Positions 5,925-8,863 of a DNA stretch of 8,863 nucleotides are shown here, piece after piece. The notes under the pieces are model-generated. The model was not told the origin of the DNA. It did not search any database and saw only the letters and a program-made list of their open reading frames with translations. A program made the position numbers and the translations under genes. Source of the DNA: Verrucomicrobiota bacterium (GTDB taxonomy: Bacteria > Verrucomicrobiota > Verrucomicrobiia > Limisphaerales > DSYF01). How positions within the stretch are numbered: the stretch's first letter is position 1; each line of letters starts with the position of its first letter. The DNA lies in the NCBI GenBank assembly GCA_025457725.1, contig JALOTU010000063.1:1-8863 (forward strand). Direction: 5' to 3'.

Positions 5925-6230
5925 ATGAACATCGGGCTTGAACACTACCTGATCGTGAGCGCCCTGCTCTTCAGCCTGGGTTTGCTGGGTGTGATCACCC
6001 GCCGCAACCTGCTGATCATTTACATGTCCCTGGAATTGATGCTCAACTCGGCAAACCTGGCCCTGGTGGCGTTCTCCCGTTTCAACAACCAGCTGGACGG
6101 CCAGGTGATGGTGTTCTTCATCATGACCGTCGCCGCGGCCGAGGTGGCGGTCGGCCTGGCGCTGATTGTCGCCATCTTCCGACGCCGCCAGACCACGCAC
6201 GTCGAGGACCTCACCAGCTTGAAGCTTTGA
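5925..6230 (+). CDS. nuoK: NADH-quinone oxidoreductase subunit K (ND4L-like)
   Basis: This three-helix membrane subunit supplies key glutamates of the proton path between NuoJ/NuoH and the antiporter-like subunits. The 101 residues match the family length almost exactly. The first helix region, LEHYLIVSALLFSLGLLGV, is followed by the conserved TRRN turn, MSLELMLNSANL with Glu37, and VAAAEVAVGLAL with Glu73, equivalent to E. coli Glu36 and Glu72. ATG 5925 gives the standard N-terminus. There is no adjacent ribosome binding site. The start overlaps the stop of a short upstream frame (ATGA), so reinitiation is plausible. A 136-base non-coding gap follows before nuoL. Confidence 0.97.
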   Translation: MNIGLEHYLIVSALLFSLGLLGVITRRNLLIIYMSLELMLNSANLALVAFSRFNNQLDGQVMVFFIMTVAAAEVAVGLALIVAIFRRRQTTHVEDLTSLKL

Positions 6231-6366
6231 TATCACCGCGAATGGAAACAAGAATACACGAATGTTTGACGCGAATTTCGCGAATGATCGCAAATTCAAT
6301 TGGCGTGAATTCGCGCACTTCGCGTCAGGACTCCATCCGTGTTCCTCGCCGTGCATTTAGGTTTGA
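6231..6366. repeat. Palindromic CGCGAAT-rich intergenic repeat between nuoK and nuoL
   Basis: This non-coding stretch is AT-richer than its surroundings. It carries an 18-base imperfect inverted repeat: GACGCGAATTTCGCGAAT (6268-6285) pairs with ATTCGCGCACTTCGCGTC (6309-6326) with 2 mismatches. The 23-base centre contains a smaller stem, CGCAAA (6289-6294) with TTGGCG (6300-6305). Together they could fold as one long hairpin of about 59 bases. CGCGAAT occurs at 6237, 6270 and 6279, CACGAAT at 6257, and ATTCGCG at 6309. Outside the hairpin, ACACGAATG on the left has a near match to the complement of CATCCGTGT on the right (6334-6342). No T-run follows, so a terminator is unlikely. The pattern looks like a dispersed palindromic repeat that landed in the operon. 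AGG at 6359-6361 may serve nuoL. Confidence 0.65.
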
Positions 6367-8241
<1,875 letters not shown>

Positions 8242-8244
8242 GAC

Positions 8245-8863
8245 ATGTCCACGTTAACCTACATACTCGGCTGGCCGCTGGTGGCAGCGTTGGTCCTCGC
8301 GTTCGTGCCTCGCGATCTTCGCGTGGTGATGCGCGGCGCGGCCATCCTGGCCACCGCGGTCTCCGCCCTCCTCGCCCTCAAGATGTTCATCCTCTTCCCC
8401 GGATCCCCGGCGGACGCGGACGGTTACCGCTTCGTCCAGCAGGTGCCCTGGGTGGAGTCTCTGGGCATCAGTTACTTCGTGGGCGTGGACGGCATCAACG
8501 TCGGCCTGGTGCTGATGGGCGCCGTTGTGGCCTTCGCCGCCGCCTGCTGCTCGTGGGAAATCAAGGATCGGGAAAAGGAGTATTACATCCTGCTCCTGAT
8601 CATGACCGGCGGCATCCTGGGCGCGTTCGCCTCGCTGGATCTGTTCTTCTTCTATGCCTTCCACGAGCTGGCGCTGGTGCCCACGTTCATCATGATCGGG
8701 GTCTGGGGTCGGGGCGAACGGAAGACGTTCGCCACGTTCCAGATCACCCTCTACCTCAGCCTGGGCGCGCTCATCGCCCTGGTCGGATTGCTCCTGCTTT
8801 ATGTCCAGTCCGGGGCGAACACGTTCAGCATTCCGGAGCTCACCCGGCACCTCGCGGACCAGC
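8245..8863 (+). CDS. nuoM: NADH-quinone oxidoreductase subunit M (partial, 3' end missing)
   Basis: This is the ND4-type antiporter-like proton-pumping subunit. The frame is open from ATG 8245 to the end of the window, giving 206 residues, about 40% of the family length of roughly 500. Visible features are an N-terminal hydrophobic helix (LGWPLVAALVLAFVP), GVDGINVGLVLMGAVV (family GVDGISL-type region), the basic loop KDREKEYYILLLIMTGG, and LDLFFFYAFHELALVPTFIM with Glu141, the counterpart of the conserved TM5 Glu144 of E. coli. IGVWGRGERKTFATFQITLY follows. The residue before that Glu is His where E. coli NuoM has Trp (FHE instead of FWE), a variant I associate with some non-proteobacterial lineages. 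Order after nuoL and sequence both support nuoM rather than nuoN. Confidence 0.95.
   Translation, partial: MSTLTYILGWPLVAALVLAFVPRDLRVVMRGAAILATAVSALLALKMFILFPGSPADADGYRFVQQVPWVESLGISYFVGVDGINVGLVLMGAVVAFAAACCSWEIKDREKEYYILLLIMTGGILGAFASLDLFFFYAFHELALVPTFIMIGVWGRGERKTFATFQITLYLSLGALIALVGLLLLYVQSGANTFSIPELTRHLADQ

Larger units (their letters stand above)
5866..5928 (+). other. Possible leader-type mini reading frame bridging nuoJ and nuoK
   Basis: A 20-codon frame (MRRNPTVATVNRFNSQTIQP) starts at an ATGA overlapping the nuoJ stop and ends at an ATGA (TGA 5926-5928) overlapping the nuoK start. Inside it, GTG 5884 lies 9 bases behind a perfect AGGAGG, which would give a 14-codon version in the same frame. 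The peptide resembles nothing I know. If translated, its likely value is delivering ribosomes to nuoK rather than the peptide itself. The 16-base-spaced CGATTCAAC repeat (5899-5907, 5915-5923) makes up much of it, so it may simply be a repeat insertion. Confidence 0.3.

Noticed and set aside
8254..8850. Open frame on the - strand opposite nuoM
   Set aside because: The composition is the same GC-driven Gly/Glu/Arg/His-rich shadow. The + strand encodes clear NuoM with a good ribosome binding site.

Overview
The window is a stretch of a bacterial respiratory complex I (NADH:quinone oxidoreductase, nuo) operon, all on the + strand, in the order nuoF (5' end cut off), nuoG, nuoH, [REP-associated transposase island], nuoI, nuoJ, nuoK, nuoL, nuoM (3' end cut off). 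The DNA is GC-rich. The complete NuoF-NuoG dehydrogenase arm points to NADH-driven aerobic or anaerobic respiration. The style (a small IS200-like transposase with flanking palindromes, CGCGAAT-type and GATTCAAC-type intergenic repeats, a NuoM with HELALVPTF) reminds me of Verrucomicrobiota or related PVC/Acidobacteria-like environmental bacteria. That placement is an inference from general resemblance, because no taxonomic marker gene is present.

Layout. 1-2821: peripheral arm, NuoF (FMN/NADH and [4Fe-4S] N3) and NuoG (N1b, N5, N4 and a fully conserved N7 ligand set). 2825-3919: NuoH, the membrane subunit that forms the quinone site. 3920-4817: about 0.9 kb that breaks the operon. It holds a 150-residue HUH/Y1 transposase of the RAYT (TnpA_REP) type, lying between two inverted two-hairpin palindromic units, with a third unit in direct orientation further downstream. 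4818-6230: NuoI (two [4Fe-4S] clusters, N6a/N6b), NuoJ and NuoK. 6231-6366: a non-coding stretch with a long imperfect inverted repeat. 6367-8863: the antiporter-like proton-pumping subunits NuoL and NuoM.

How the parts work together. NuoF oxidises NADH and passes electrons through the NuoF/NuoG clusters. NuoI carries them to quinone at the NuoH interface, and NuoH/J/K/L/M form the proton-translocating membrane arm. Most neighbouring genes are separated by 3-6 bases or overlap, consistent with one polycistronic message. The three exceptions (H/I, J/K and K/L) are where the unusual sequence lies: the REP/RAYT island, a short leader-like reading frame with a perfect Shine-Dalgarno sequence upstream of nuoK, and the palindromic repeat ahead of nuoL.

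The most interesting region is the RAYT island. Its palindromes share a TTAG tetranucleotide at the foot of the hairpin, and the transposase stop codon lies in the loop of one palindrome. It resembles the described REPtron arrangement but sits inside an essential-type operon. I see no evidence for a wholly new system beyond this.
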